NCBI GenBank assembly: GCA_016182845.1
Contig: JACPFT010000013.1
Location: 186,001-250,000, forward strand
Length of the DNA: 64,000 nt
Source of the DNA: Gammaproteobacteria bacterium
GTDB taxonomy: Bacteria; Pseudomonadota; Gammaproteobacteria; Enterobacterales; Permianibacteraceae
Reading direction: 5' to 3'
Shown here in pieces: positions 8,820-18,386 of this stretch. Position numbers and translations under genes: made by a program. The notes below the pieces were generated by a model. That model searched no databases and was not told the DNA's origin. It saw only the letters and a list, made by a program, of their open reading frames with translations. The stretch's first letter is position 1. Each line of letters starts with the position of its first letter.

Positions 8820-9134
8820 AAACTGAGCGTCAAGGGGGGTGAGCGCGGACATAAGCATGTGCCCAGCGGCACATGCGCCGCGCGAACGGGCCGAGCTCTG
8901 CCGAGGCCCTGGGTGGGCCCGCCACGTGGTAGGAGCATCGTGAAACGAAACCTGGTAACGACCTGTAGGTCCGACTTCAGTCGGACCGCCACGAGCACGA
9001 CGCAAGCCCAGTCCGGCTAAAGCCGGACCTACGCGAGCGAGAAACACGGGATTGGGCCCTGCGCAGAGCCTTGCCCGCGCCAATCCGGTATCATGGGCGC
9101 CCCTACCCCCGCGATGCCACCCAGGTTAAACACC
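8820..9134. other. Intergenic region between the export operon and ubiD
   Basis: Apart from the palindromic repeat pair at 8965-9032, this 315 bp stretch shows no ORF, RNA gene or clear promoter. Confidence 0.5.
8965..9032. repeat. Palindromic repeat pair (family A)
   Basis: Arm 8965-8986 (GTAGGTCCGACTTCAGTCGG) faces arm 9011-9032 (GTCCGGCTAAAGCCGGACCT). It has the same family, orientation and spacing style as 2811-2864 and 24841-24920, with a few base changes that partly preserve self-pairing. Confidence 0.75.
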
Positions 9135-10601
9135 ATGAAATACACCGACTTGCGCGATTTCATCAAAGGCCTGGAGAAACGCGGCGAACTCCGGCGCATC
9201 AAGGAAGCCGTATCGCCGGTCCTGGAGATGACCGAGATCGGCGACCGCGTGCTGCGCGCCAAGGGTCCGGCCCTGGTCTTCGAAAATCCCACCGGCTACT
9301 CGATTCCCGTGCTGACCAATCTGTTCGGCACGCCCGAGCGCGTGGCGCTGGGCATGGGCGCCGACAGCGTCGCCGAGCTGCGCGAAGTGGGCAAGCTCCT
9401 GGCCTTCCTGAAAGAACCGGAACCGCCCAAGGGCCTGCGCGACGCCTGGGACAAGCTGCCCCTGTTCAAGCAGGTCTTGAACATGGCGCCCAAGGTCCTG
9501 AAAGACGCGGCTTGCCAGGAAGTCGTCATCGAGGGCGAGGACGTGGATTTGAGCACGCTGCCGGTGCAGACCTGTTGGCCCGGCGATGCCGCACCACTGA
9601 TCACCTGGGGCCTGACCGTGACCCGGGGGCCGCACAAGGAGCGGCAGAACCTGGGCATCTACCGCCAGCAGGTCATCGGCCGCAACAAGCTGATCATGCG
9701 CTGGCTGAGCCATCGCGGCGGCGCCCTGGATTTTCGCGAATGGTGCGAGAAATATCCGGGCACGCCCTTCCCGGTGGCCGTGGCCCTGGGCGCCGATCCG
9801 GCGACCATCCTGGGCGCGGTGACGCCGGTCCCCGACACCTTGAGCGAATACGCCTTCGCGGGCCTGCTGCGCGGCGACAAGACCGAGGTGGTGAAGACCC
9901 GGGGTTCGGATCTGCAAGTCCCGGCCGGCGCGGAATTCATCCTGGAAGGCGTGATCCACCCGGGCGAGCTGGCCGCCGAGGGCCCCTTCGGCGACCACAC
10001 CGGCTATTACAACGAGGTGGATAAATTCCCGGTGTTCACCGTGGAGCGCATCACCCACCGCCGCAATCCCATTTACCACTCCACCTACACCGGCCGGCCG
10101 CCGGACGAGCCGGCCATCCTGGGCGTCGCCCTCAACGAGGTGTTCGTGCCCATCCTGCAGAAGCAGTTTCCGGAGATCGTCGATTTCTACCTGCCGCCGG
10201 AGGGCTGCTCCTACCGCCTGGCGGTGGTGACCATCAAGAAGCAATATCCGGGGCATGCCAAGCGCGTGATGCTGGGCGTCTGGTCCTTCCTGCGCCAGTT
10301 CATGTACACGAAATTCGTGATCGTCACCGACGACGACGTCAATGCCCGCGACTGGAACGATGTGATCTGGGCCATCACCACGCGCATGGACCCGGCGCGC
10401 GACACGGTGATGATCGAGAACACCCCCATCGACTACCTGGATTTCGCCTCGCCGGTCTCCGGCCTAGGCTCCAAGATGGGCCTGGACGCGACCAATAAAT
10501 GGCCGGGGGAAACCAGCCGGGAATGGGGCCGGCCCATCGTCATGGACGCGGCGGTGAAGGCCCGGGTCGACGGTTTGTGGAAGAAACTGGGGCTGGATTA
10601 A
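9135..10601 (+). CDS. ubiD: UbiD family 4-hydroxy-3-polyprenylbenzoate decarboxylase
   Basis: The 488 aa protein matches the full UbiD length and starts [19 protein letters not shown], like the E. coli enzyme. It uses prenylated FMN made by UbiX to decarboxylate the polyprenylated ring in ubiquinone synthesis. The metal/prFMN-binding region ([17 protein letters not shown]) and the catalytic E-D-E region ([23 protein letters not shown]) are present. I placed the start at ATG 9135; the in-frame ATG 42 bp upstream adds residues absent from relatives. fre follows, as in E. coli. ubiX is not in the window. Confidence 0.96.
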   Translation: MKYTDLRDFIKGLEKRGELRRIKEAVSPVLEMTEIGDRVLRAKGPALVFENPTGYSIPVLTNLFGTPERVALGMGADSVAELREVGKLLAFLKEPEPPKGLRDAWDKLPLFKQVLNMAPKVLKDAACQEVVIEGEDVDLSTLPVQTCWPGDAAPLITWGLTVTRGPHKERQNLGIYRQQVIGRNKLIMRWLSHRGGALDFREWCEKYPGTPFPVAVALGADPATILGAVTPVPDTLSEYAFAGLLRGDKTEVVKTRGSDLQVPAGAEFILEGVIHPGELAAEGPFGDHTGYYNEVDKFPVFTVERITHRRNPIYHSTYTGRPPDEPAILGVALNEVFVPILQKQFPEIVDFYLPPEGCSYRLAVVTIKKQYPGHAKRVMLGVWSFLRQFMYTKFVIVTDDDVNARDWNDVIWAITTRMDPARDTVMIENTPIDYLDFASPVSGLGSKMGLDATNKWPGETSREWGRPIVMDAAVKARVDGLWKKLGLD

Positions 10602-10611
10602 GCAAGATGGG

Positions 10612-10773
10612 ATTAACCGCCAAGGCGCCAAGGAAGACGGGAAGTAGTCACCGCGACGCGCACCAAGGCCGCAACTGTTGTTATGGCATTGAAGTGATCC
10701 GTAAATTCTTCGCTTCGCGGCCTTTGCGGTTACTTGCTTTCTTCCCTTGGCGTTCTTGGCGTCTTGGCGGCTA
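10612..10773. repeat. MITE-like element (family B), copy 2
   Basis: The left end, ATTAACCGCCAAGGCGCCAA, and the right end, finishing in GCGTCTTGGCGGCTA, form imperfect terminal inverted repeats around about 105 bp that are not shared with the other copies. It fills almost the whole ubiD-fre gap. No transposase or coding sequence is present. Confidence 0.7.
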
Positions 10774-10803
10774 CTCTTTGTATGATGTATCGAGGTTAAT
10801 AAC

Positions 10804-11532
10804 GTGCTATCCCCCGGCGAATTTCCCGTGAAACCCCTCAAGGCCCAGGTCGCCGCCATCACGGCGGTGTCAGACGACACCTGGCGCGTACTCCTGCGCC
10901 CGCCGGTCATCGAGCGCATCGCCTTCGCCGCCGGCCAGTATCTGTTCCTGGTCATGCCCGATGGCGGCAAGCGCGCCTTTTCCATCGCCTCGGCGCCGGA
11001 ATGCCGCGAGACCATCGAGCTGCATATCCGCGCCACGCCCGGCCACGACGCGGCCCTGGCGGTCATGGAGCATCTGCGCGGCAGCGCCTGCGCGGAACTG
11101 GAGCTGCCCCATGGCCGCTGCGTGCTGCGCCCGGGGACGCGACCCATCATCCTCCTGGCCGGCGGCACCGGCTTCGCGCCCATGAAGGCCCTGGTCGAAT
11201 CCGCCCTGGCCCGGGGCGAGGCGCGGTCCATGCAGCTGTACCGCGGCGCCCACAGCCTGGATCACCTGTATTTACGCGAGCTGACCCGGGACTGGGCGGC
11301 ACGTGCGCCCTGGTTCCGCTGCACCGAGGTCATGTCCGGCGAGGAGCCCGGCTGGACCGGCCGGCGCGGCCTGGTGCACCAAGCCGTGCTGGCCGATCAC
11401 CCGGATCTCTCCGGCTTCGACGTCTATGCCAGCGGCCGGCCGGAAATGGTCGACACGGCCTACGCCGCCTTCCAGGCCCAGGGCCTGCCGGCGGATCGCT
11501 TCTTCTCGGATATGCTGGATTTGAAGGCTTGA
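10804..11532 (+). CDS. fre: NAD(P)H-flavin reductase (Fre family)
   Basis: The 242 aa protein aligns well with E. coli Fre: the flavin-binding RAFSIASAP segment, the NAD-binding ILLAGGTGFAPMKAL motif and the C-terminal DVYASGRPEMV region. It reduces free flavins with NAD(P)H in the cytoplasm. There is no ATG at the front; GTG 10804 or GTG 10828 are the candidate starts, the second giving a length nearer to E. coli Fre (234 aa). It follows ubiD, as in E. coli, but a repeat element separates the two. Confidence 0.9.
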   Translation: MLSPGEFPVKPLKAQVAAITAVSDDTWRVLLRPPVIERIAFAAGQYLFLVMPDGGKRAFSIASAPECRETIELHIRATPGHDAALAVMEHLRGSACAELELPHGRCVLRPGTRPIILLAGGTGFAPMKALVESALARGEARSMQLYRGAHSLDHLYLRELTRDWAARAPWFRCTEVMSGEEPGWTGRRGLVHQAVLADHPDLSGFDVYASGRPEMVDTAYAAFQAQGLPADRFFSDMLDLKA

Positions 11533-11690
11533 GTTTGAACCTCAGTCCCCGGGTTACGCCTGCAGCCGATGTGTAAAAAGTCACAGCTTTACAGAGTGTT
11601 ACAATTCGCGCGCCGTTCCGAGAACTTTTCCTCGTCGCTTTCCGTCTTAGCCCCACGATAATACCGGCCACTCTTTTCGGGACCCGACGG

Positions 11691-13904
11691 ATGCGTGCAT
11701 TTCTCTGGCTGCTGGCAGCCCTCCCCATGGCGGTCAACGCCGCCCCCTTAGCTATCGACGGACAGCTCAACGAGACCGAGTGGCGGGATGCCCGGGTCTT
11801 CGACGACTTCCGCCAGGTCCAGCCGCTGACCGGCAAGGCCTCGCCCTATGCGACGAAAGTGCGCATGTTGTCCACGCCGGAGGGCCTGGCCTTCGGCTTC
11901 ACCGTGGCCCAGCCCAAGAGCCTGCCGCGCAGCAAGCCGGCCACGCCCCGCGATCAGGCCAGTTCCGCCGACCGGGTCAATGTCTATGTGGACTACGACG
12001 GCAATGGCCAAGCCGGCTACAACTTCACCGTCTCGCTCGCCGACGGCATCGAGGACGGCACCCTGGTGGACGAGAACAGCTTCACCACCGACTGGGACGG
12101 GGAATGGCAGCACGCGGTCAGCGAGACCGAGGACGGCTATTTCGTGGAGATGCTCCTGCCCTGGAGCCTGACCGCCATGCAGAAGCGCGAGGGCGAGATG
12201 CGCCGCATCGCCGTGCATTTCGACCAGGTCATCCAGGCCACCGGCGAACGCTTCGGCCTGCGCGGCATCAGCTATAACCAGAGCCGCTACCTGTCGGCCT
12301 TCCTGCCGGTGGAAGTGCGCCAGTACGAGCAGTCCCTGTTCAATGCCTATCCCTATGCCTCCGTGCTCTCCGACCAGGTGGGCGAGGACATGGAATACCG
12401 GGCTGGCGTCGACCTGTTCTGGAAGCCGCGCGGCGATTTCCAGCTGACCGCCAGCGTCAACCCGGACTTCGGCCAGGTGGAGAGCGACGATCTGGTGGTG
12501 GATTTCTCCGCCATCGAGACCTATTTCTCCGACAAGCGCCCCTTCTTCACCGAGAACCAGGAGCCCTTCCGGCTCTCGGCGCCGGACGATGCCGAACTGA
12601 TCTACACCCGGCGCATCGGCGGCAGCCGCGACGACGGCGAGGGCGCCGCCGACATCGATGCCGCCCTCAAGCTCAACGGCTCGGCCAAGGGCTTCGAATA
12701 CGCCTACCTGGGCGCCTGGGAACGGGATTATGCCGACGACGAGGGCAAGGCCTTCAACGTCCTGCGCGGCCGCTATTCCAGCAACGGCAACCGCCTGGGC
12801 TATGTGCTGACCGACACCGACCGGCCCTTCCTGGAGCGGCGAGCCACGGTGCACGGCGCCGATTTCGACACCAGCCTGGACGCCCTGCGCCTGCGCGGCC
12901 AGGTCCTGGAATCGCGCATAGCCGAGGCCGGCGAGGACCGCAACGACAGTGCCGGTTGGCTCTTGCTCAACCTGGACCGGGACGATTGGCAGCACGAGCT
13001 GGAGCTGGCTCATTACGGCCAGGACTTCGATCTCAACGACATCGGCTATCTGCGCCGCGGCAACCTCAACCAGTTCGGTTACGAGGCCAGCTATTTCGAC
13101 CGGGAGCACCCGGCCGACTCGGCCATAGGCGCGACCCAATGGACCTTCGAGTTCGAGGAGCAGCGCGATGACGGCGGCCTGCGCCTCAACGACCGCCTGA
13201 GCGTCAAGCAGCGCGCCGAATACCGCACCGGCGGTCAGCGCTTGCTGGAGGTCTGGCAGGATCTACCTGGCCACGACGATCTGATCAGTCGCGGCCATGG
13301 CGTCTGGAATACCCCGGCGCGCACCTCCCTCTACGGCGAATTCGAATCCACCCGCGTCGGCGACTGGAAATGGTTCCTGGGGGGCTGGAGCCACGAAGAG
13401 GGCCTGAGCGGGCGCTTCTACCAGATCCAGGCCATCGCCAAATACTTCGTCAGCGACGCGCTGAACCTGCGCCTCATGGTGGCGCCGCGCTATTCCAAGG
13501 ACTGGCTGATCTGGGAAGGCCAGGACAACGAATTCGGCCGTTACGAGCGCATGTTCTGGCGCAGCGACTTCGACCTCAGCTATATCCCGGTGGCCGGCTC
13601 GGAGCTGCGCCTGAAGCTGCAATGGCTGGCCATCGACGCCAAGCACGGCCGCGACTACCGCCTGGAAGACGGCGAGATGCGCGCCACCGGCGCGGAGCGC
13701 CCGGACTTCGCCATCAACAACTTCGGCCTGCAGCTGCGCTACCGCTACGAGCTGGCGCCGCTCTCGGATCTGTTCATCGTCTATAGCCGGGGCGGCTTCG
13801 CCGAGACCGAGGAGCGCGGCGAGGGCAGCCTGGGTCTCTTGGACGACGCCACGCGCCTGCGCGATTCGGACCAGATCTTCGTCAAGATCCGCTACCGGCT
13901 GTAA
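11691..13904 (+). CDS. DUF5916-type protein: family 9-like carbohydrate-binding module plus outer-membrane beta-barrel-like region
   Basis: The 737 aa protein has a signal peptide (MRAFLWLLAALPMAVNAAP). An N-terminal domain of about 200 residues begins LAIDGQLNETEWRDARVFDDF, the pattern of DUF1083/CBM9-like modules. Then comes the DUF5916 core with DFSAIETYFSDKRPFFTENQEPF. The C-terminal 450 residues consist of alternating beta strands rich in Trp, Tyr and Arg and end IFVKIRYRL, consistent with an outer-membrane barrel. Members are widespread and their biochemical role is unknown to me. It is monocistronic and followed by a hairpin. Confidence 0.8.
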   Translation: MRAFLWLLAALPMAVNAAPLAIDGQLNETEWRDARVFDDFRQVQPLTGKASPYATKVRMLSTPEGLAFGFTVAQPKSLPRSKPATPRDQASSADRVNVYVDYDGNGQAGYNFTVSLADGIEDGTLVDENSFTTDWDGEWQHAVSETEDGYFVEMLLPWSLTAMQKREGEMRRIAVHFDQVIQATGERFGLRGISYNQSRYLSAFLPVEVRQYEQSLFNAYPYASVLSDQVGEDMEYRAGVDLFWKPRGDFQLTASVNPDFGQVESDDLVVDFSAIETYFSDKRPFFTENQEPFRLSAPDDAELIYTRRIGGSRDDGEGAADIDAALKLNGSAKGFEYAYLGAWERDYADDEGKAFNVLRGRYSSNGNRLGYVLTDTDRPFLERRATVHGADFDTSLDALRLRGQVLESRIAEAGEDRNDSAGWLLLNLDRDDWQHELELAHYGQDFDLNDIGYLRRGNLNQFGYEASYFDREHPADSAIGATQWTFEFEEQRDDGGLRLNDRLSVKQRAEYRTGGQRLLEVWQDLPGHDDLISRGHGVWNTPARTSLYGEFESTRVGDWKWFLGGWSHEEGLSGRFYQIQAIAKYFVSDALNLRLMVAPRYSKDWLIWEGQDNEFGRYERMFWRSDFDLSYIPVAGSELRLKLQWLAIDAKHGRDYRLEDGEMRATGAERPDFAINNFGLQLRYRYELAPLSDLFIVYSRGGFAETEERGEGSLGLLDDATRLRDSDQIFVKIRYRL

Positions 13905-13913
13905 ACCGCACCG

Positions 13914-13940
13914 CTCCCGGCGCCCAGGCGACGCCGGGAG
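13914..13940. terminator. Hairpin after the DUF5916 gene
   Basis: CTCCCGGCG (13914-13922) pairs perfectly with CGCCGGGAG (13932-13940) across a 9-base loop. No T run follows, so it may end or protect the transcript rather than act as a strict intrinsic terminator. Confidence 0.55.
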
Positions 13941-13983
13941 TGGACTGCTATGCTTGGGTCAGGATGTCCCCCTGGCCCAAACC

Positions 13984-15705
13984 ATGCCCCGGCTCCTGTT
14001 GTGCCTCCTGCTCTTGCTGCTTCTGGCCGGCGCCAGCGCCGCCACGCCGCCGCGCGTGCTCATGCTCAACTCCTATCATCCCCAGTTCGTGTGGACGGCG
14101 GCCCTGGTCGAGGGCGCGCGCGCCGAGCTCAAGGACGTGCTGCCGCCGGAGAACCTGCATATCGAGTACATGGATGCCCGGCGCTTCATCGACGATGCCG
14201 AGCACGAGCGCCGCTACCTGGAGCTGCTGCACTACCGCTACGCCCGCTTCCGCCCCGATCTGGTGCTCAGCACGGACGATGCGGCCCTGGATTTCCTGCT
14301 CAAGCACCGCCAGACGCTCTGGCCGGGCACGCCCATCGTGTTCTGCGGTGTCAACATCCTGCGCCCGCAACGCCTGAACGGCCTGCGCCTCGTCACCGGC
14401 ATCGAGGAGGGCATGGAGATCGAGGGCAATCTGAGCCTGATCAAGCGCATGCAACCGGAGCTGCGCCGACTGGTCCTGCTCGCCGACCGCTCTAGCCTGG
14501 GCAGGCTGATGACGGAACGGGCCCGGGAGGTCCTCGCCCTTCCCGCCTACCGCGAGCTGCTGGCCGGCACGGACGTGGCGATCTGGGACGAATTCACGCT
14601 GCAGGAATTGGAAGCGCGCCTGGCGGCCCTACCGGAGCACAGCGCCGTGCTGATGCTGGCCATACACCGGCTGCGCGACGGCCAGTATTTCTCCTACGCG
14701 GAGCAACTGCCGCCCATCGCCGAACGCAGTCCGGCACCGATCTACGGCATGTGGGGCGATGTGCTGCTGGGCCAGGGCATCGTCGGCGGCTATACCAATG
14801 ACGGCTTCCAGCACGGCCGAGCCGCGGCGGTCATGGCCCGGCGCATCCTGGCCGGGGCCGAACCCTTAAGCATTCCCATCGAGTCCAAGGCCGAATACCT
14901 GCCGCGCTTCGACTACCCGGTCCTGGAGCGCCTGGGCCTGGATCTGGCCCGCCTGCCGCCCGAGAGCATCGTCCTGCGCCGGCCCGTCAGCTATTACGCC
15001 CAACACCGGCTCCTGCTCAACAGCGCGGCGGCCATCATCGCCGGCCTGGTGCTGATCCTGGTCTTGCAACAGGCCGCCAGCCGGCGCACCGCCCAGGCCA
15101 AGCAAGCCCTGGCCGAGCTCAATGCCGAGCTGGAGGAGCGCGTGCGCCAGCGCACCGAGGCCCTGGAGCGGCAGAATGCCGAGCTGGAGCGGCTGAATGG
15201 GACCCTGGCCAATCTCGCCCACACCGATACCCTGACCGGCCTGCCCAACCGGCGCGAGGCCGAGCGCCGCCTGGAGCGCCTCTTGAAGCGCAAGCAGCAG
15301 GATGCCGGGCACCTGGCCCTGGCCCTCTTGGACATCGATCATTTCAAGCACATCAACGACGATCACGGCCACGAGCACGGCGACTTCGTGCTGCAGGGCC
15401 TGGCGCGGCTGCTACCGGCCCTGCTGCGGCCCACGGACCTGATGTGCCGCTGGGGCGGCGAGGAATTCCTCCTGCTGTTCCCGGACACCGAGCCGGAAGA
15501 GTCTCAGGCCATCTGCGAACGCCTGCGCGCAGCCTTGATGGCCACGGACTTCAGCCCGGCGCCCCGGGTCAGCGCCAGCTTCGGCCTCACCAGCCTGGCG
15601 CCCCACGACAGCCAGTCCAGCCTGCTCAAGCGCGCCGACATGGCCCTGTACCGGGCCAAGGATCTGGGACGCAACCGCGTGGAGTTCGAGCCGATCCGTC
15701 CCTAG
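13984..15705 (+). CDS. Diguanylate cyclase with periplasmic ABC-substrate-binding-like sensor
   Basis: The 573 aa protein has a signal or anchor sequence at residues 1-22 and a periplasmic domain of the ABC_sub_bind type (PRVLMLNSYHPQFVWTAALV to about residue 310). A membrane helix near 342-362, a coiled coil (LNAELEERVRQRTEALERQN) and a C-terminal GGDEF domain follow. The active-site motif is GGEEF at 491-495. The inhibitory I-site RPTD sits five residues before it, so both synthesis of c-di-GMP and product inhibition are expected. ATG 13984 is chosen because the signal peptide starts there; ATG 13954 is possible. The ligand is unknown. Confidence 0.88.
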   Translation: MPRLLLCLLLLLLLAGASAATPPRVLMLNSYHPQFVWTAALVEGARAELKDVLPPENLHIEYMDARRFIDDAEHERRYLELLHYRYARFRPDLVLSTDDAALDFLLKHRQTLWPGTPIVFCGVNILRPQRLNGLRLVTGIEEGMEIEGNLSLIKRMQPELRRLVLLADRSSLGRLMTERAREVLALPAYRELLAGTDVAIWDEFTLQELEARLAALPEHSAVLMLAIHRLRDGQYFSYAEQLPPIAERSPAPIYGMWGDVLLGQGIVGGYTNDGFQHGRAAAVMARRILAGAEPLSIPIESKAEYLPRFDYPVLERLGLDLARLPPESIVLRRPVSYYAQHRLLLNSAAAIIAGLVLILVLQQAASRRTAQAKQALAELNAELEERVRQRTEALERQNAELERLNGTLANLAHTDTLTGLPNRREAERRLERLLKRKQQDAGHLALALLDIDHFKHINDDHGHEHGDFVLQGLARLLPALLRPTDLMCRWGGEEFLLLFPDTEPEESQAICERLRAALMATDFSPAPRVSASFGLTSLAPHDSQSSLLKRADMALYRAKDLGRNRVEFEPIRP

Positions 15706-16103
15706 TGGTCCGTGCGGGGAATCCACACTTCCAACACGCCGTTTCGGCACTGCGAGCTAAGCCGTGCGATGTCGAGATCGTCCGGCAAGGCGAATTGCCG
15801 GAAAAACAGGCCGGGACCCGCTTCGCCGTCCGGGCTTGCCCGGTCCTGGCCGCGCTCGCCGCGCAGGGCCAGGATACCCGGGCCGGGGGTGAGCTCGATC
15901 TCGCCCGGATCCACGCCCGGGATCTCGACGCGGAGCAGAAGACCCTCGACACCCTCGTTGATGTCCACTGCCGTCGCCCACGGCCCGAGGGCGTGATCGC
16001 CGGCTTCCCGGACCGGAAGAGGGGCAGGCCAGGTGAGCGCGCGATGGAGATAGCGCCGCAGCGCCTTGAAGACCCCCCGGGGCGGATAAGGGATCAGGGT
16101 CAT
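15702..16103 (-). CDS. Small heat-shock protein (Hsp20 / alpha-crystallin family)
   Basis: The 133 aa protein has an alpha-crystallin domain: VDINEGVEGLLLRVEIPGVDPGEIELTPG, then LALRGER and the closing strand RNGVLEVWIPR. It is an ATP-independent holdase. The C-terminal I-x-I/V motif that usually mediates oligomer contacts is not evident after IPRTDH. It overlaps the stop of the convergent diguanylate cyclase by 4 bp. I saw no clear sigma-32 promoter in the 200 bp upstream. Confidence 0.85.
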   Translation of the reverse strand: MTLIPYPPRGVFKALRRYLHRALTWPAPLPVREAGDHALGPWATAVDINEGVEGLLLRVEIPGVDPGEIELTPGPGILALRGERGQDRASPDGEAGPGLFFRQFALPDDLDIARLSSQCRNGVLEVWIPRTDH

Positions 16104-16310
16104 GCTTGCCTCTACTCTCGCTCGAATGCGCTAGCAGCAGACGCCGATGGACCATGCCTCGCCTTGCGCCGGATCAAATCGGGCGCGGATGACAGGCCCG
16201 CCGCCAGCCATGGCGGGAAGTCCCGGTATAAAGCCAATGGATTCGATAAATGCGCCACGGGATTCTTCCTATACTGACTCAAAGCCAATGCCGTGCGTCG
16301 GGGTCCGCTC

Positions 16311-18386
16311 ATGGGTTCTTCGGTTTCTCCCCTCCCTGCACCCGCGCTCTCTGTCCCCCTCGTGACGACCAGCCGGCTGCGCCGAGCCGCCCGCGTGGGC
16401 TGGCTGGCCCTGAGCCTGGGCCTGTTCCTGGCCGCCTTGGTCTATCAGCAGATGGCCGCGTTGAATACCCGCGACGCCGGAGAAGACTTCGAGCGCCGGG
16501 CACAACGCGTGCATGCGGAGCTGTCGCGCTATCTGACGGCCGTGGAGTTGGGTCTCCGTGGCCTGCACGGCCTGTTCGCCGGTTCCCAGGTGGTCGAGCG
16601 GGAGGAGTTCCGCACCTTTGTCTCGGCACAGGGCCTGCTCGAAAAGTACCCGGCCGTGCAAAGCGTCAGCTTCGTGCGCGCCCTGGAACGGGGCTCGCTG
16701 CCCTTGCTGCGCGCCGCCGGCTGGCAAGAAGCCGCCGCCACGACCGGTCGGCTACGCAGCCACGAACTCCCCAGCGGAACGGACAGCCTGGCCTTCGACT
16801 TCGTCGAGCCCCCTGAGCGCGCGCGCCATTTGTTCGGCAGCGATCTGGCCGGCGAAGCGCCGATCCGAGCGGCTATCCTGAAGGCGCGGGACGAGGGCGT
16901 GCTGAGCGTCGCGGGCGGCTTGCGCGTCGCCGACGACCCACCGGATACCTTGCGCCTCCTGCTGTTCCTGCCGATATACCGCCGTGGCGAACCCTCCGCG
17001 ACCCGGGAGGAGCGGCGCGCCCATTTCCTCGGCGCGGTATGCATCGCCTTGCGCCTGGATCAGGTGTTCGACTCCCTGGAGCCCCGTCTGCGCGAGACCC
17101 TGGACATCAGCCTGAGCGGCGAGGACGTGACGCCGCTGTACCACAACCGCCGGACATCCCCGCTCCCCCAGGGCGGACTCGATTTTCCCCCGCATCCGGC
17201 CCTGCCCGCCTGGCAGGTACACATACGCCAGGGCCAAGACGTGGCGGGCTTGCCGGCACAGCTGGCGCCGGCGCTGGCGGGCTTCGTGGTGCTCAGCCTG
17301 TGGTGTTTGCTGCTCTTGGGGCTGCGCCATCTGTACCTGGGCCGGGAACAGGCCCTGGTCCAGGCTCGCGACTCCCGTCAGGCCCTGGCCCGCAAGGAAG
17401 TCCAACTGAGCCAGGCCCTGGCCCATATCCAGGATGTGCTCTGGACCGTTTCGCCGCCCTGGCGACGCCTGGACTACCTGAGCCCCGCGGTGGAGAGCGT
17501 CTTCGGCTATTCGCTCCAGGCCTTCGAGACCACGCCAAGCCTGGGCTTCGACATGATCGTCCCGGAGGACCGGGCGCGGGTACGCGCCGAATGGCGCGCC
17601 TTCCTGGGCGGCGCGGGCTCGAACTGGGAATGCCTGTACCGCGCACGCCGTGCCGACGGCCAGATCCGCTGGCTGCAGAACCGCGCCCAGGTCCTGCGCG
17701 ACGCGGAAGGCAGGCCGCTGCGCATGCACGGCATGGTGCGCGACGTCACGGCCCTGAAGCACGATGCCCGGGCGGCCCTGGCGGAGAAGGAATGGCTGCT
17801 GAAAGAGTTCCACCACCGGGTCAAGAACAACCTGCAGCTCATCTCCAGCCTGCTCAACCTCCAGGCCCAGGTCCTGCCTCCCGGGCAGCGCAGCCCCTTC
17901 CAGAACAGTGGCGACCGGGTACGCGCCCTGGCCGCCGTGCACGAGGCCCTGTATCAGTCGGATCAGTTCGCCGCCCTGGACTTATTGGACTTCCTGGGCA
18001 AGCTCTGCGGCCAGCTGCAGCGCGGCCTGGGACGGGAAGGCATAACGCTGAGCGTCGCCGGCGACTCGGTGCAACTGCCCATCACCCGGGCCGTGCCCTG
18101 CGCCCTGCTCACCAACGAACTGGTCTCCAATGCCCTGAAGCATGCCTATCCGCCGGGCAGGGCCGGCGAGGTGCGGGTGACGCTACACTGCATCGACGGC
18201 GAGGTCTGCCTCCAGGTCTGCGACCGGGGCCAGGGCCTGCCCACCGACGGCGCCCGCCCGGGGGCGACGAGCCTGGGGCTGCAATTGGCGGCGGATCTGG
18301 CGGCCCAGCTCAAGGGTAGGCTCGCCTTTCACTCGCAAAACGGTCTGTGCGTGAGCCTGCGCTTTCCCCTGGAGCCGGCGCCATGA
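16311..18386 (+). CDS. CHASE-domain sensor histidine kinase (PAS, HisKA_2/HWE-like)
   Basis: The 691 aa protein has a membrane helix around residues 28-48 (VGWLALSLGLFLAALVYQQM), an extracytoplasmic CHASE-type domain (RYLTAVELGLRGLHGLF, PAVQSVSFVRAL) and a second helix near 317-343. A PAS domain around 375-480 is followed by the HisKA_2 phosphoacceptor FHHRVKNNLQLISSLLNLQAQ, with the His at about 501-502, and an ATPase domain ending LGLQLAADLAAQLKG. CHASE domains sense small extracellular ligands. The stop overlaps the next gene's ATG, so the two-component partner is almost certainly the REC-PAS-PAS-GGDEF-EAL-REC protein. GTG 16293 is an alternative start. Confidence 0.88.
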   Translation: MGSSVSPLPAPALSVPLVTTSRLRRAARVGWLALSLGLFLAALVYQQMAALNTRDAGEDFERRAQRVHAELSRYLTAVELGLRGLHGLFAGSQVVEREEFRTFVSAQGLLEKYPAVQSVSFVRALERGSLPLLRAAGWQEAAATTGRLRSHELPSGTDSLAFDFVEPPERARHLFGSDLAGEAPIRAAILKARDEGVLSVAGGLRVADDPPDTLRLLLFLPIYRRGEPSATREERRAHFLGAVCIALRLDQVFDSLEPRLRETLDISLSGEDVTPLYHNRRTSPLPQGGLDFPPHPALPAWQVHIRQGQDVAGLPAQLAPALAGFVVLSLWCLLLLGLRHLYLGREQALVQARDSRQALARKEVQLSQALAHIQDVLWTVSPPWRRLDYLSPAVESVFGYSLQAFETTPSLGFDMIVPEDRARVRAEWRAFLGGAGSNWECLYRARRADGQIRWLQNRAQVLRDAEGRPLRMHGMVRDVTALKHDARAALAEKEWLLKEFHHRVKNNLQLISSLLNLQAQVLPPGQRSPFQNSGDRVRALAAVHEALYQSDQFAALDLLDFLGKLCGQLQRGLGREGITLSVAGDSVQLPITRAVPCALLTNELVSNALKHAYPPGRAGEVRVTLHCIDGEVCLQVCDRGQGLPTDGARPGATSLGLQLAADLAAQLKGRLAFHSQNGLCVSLRFPLEPAP

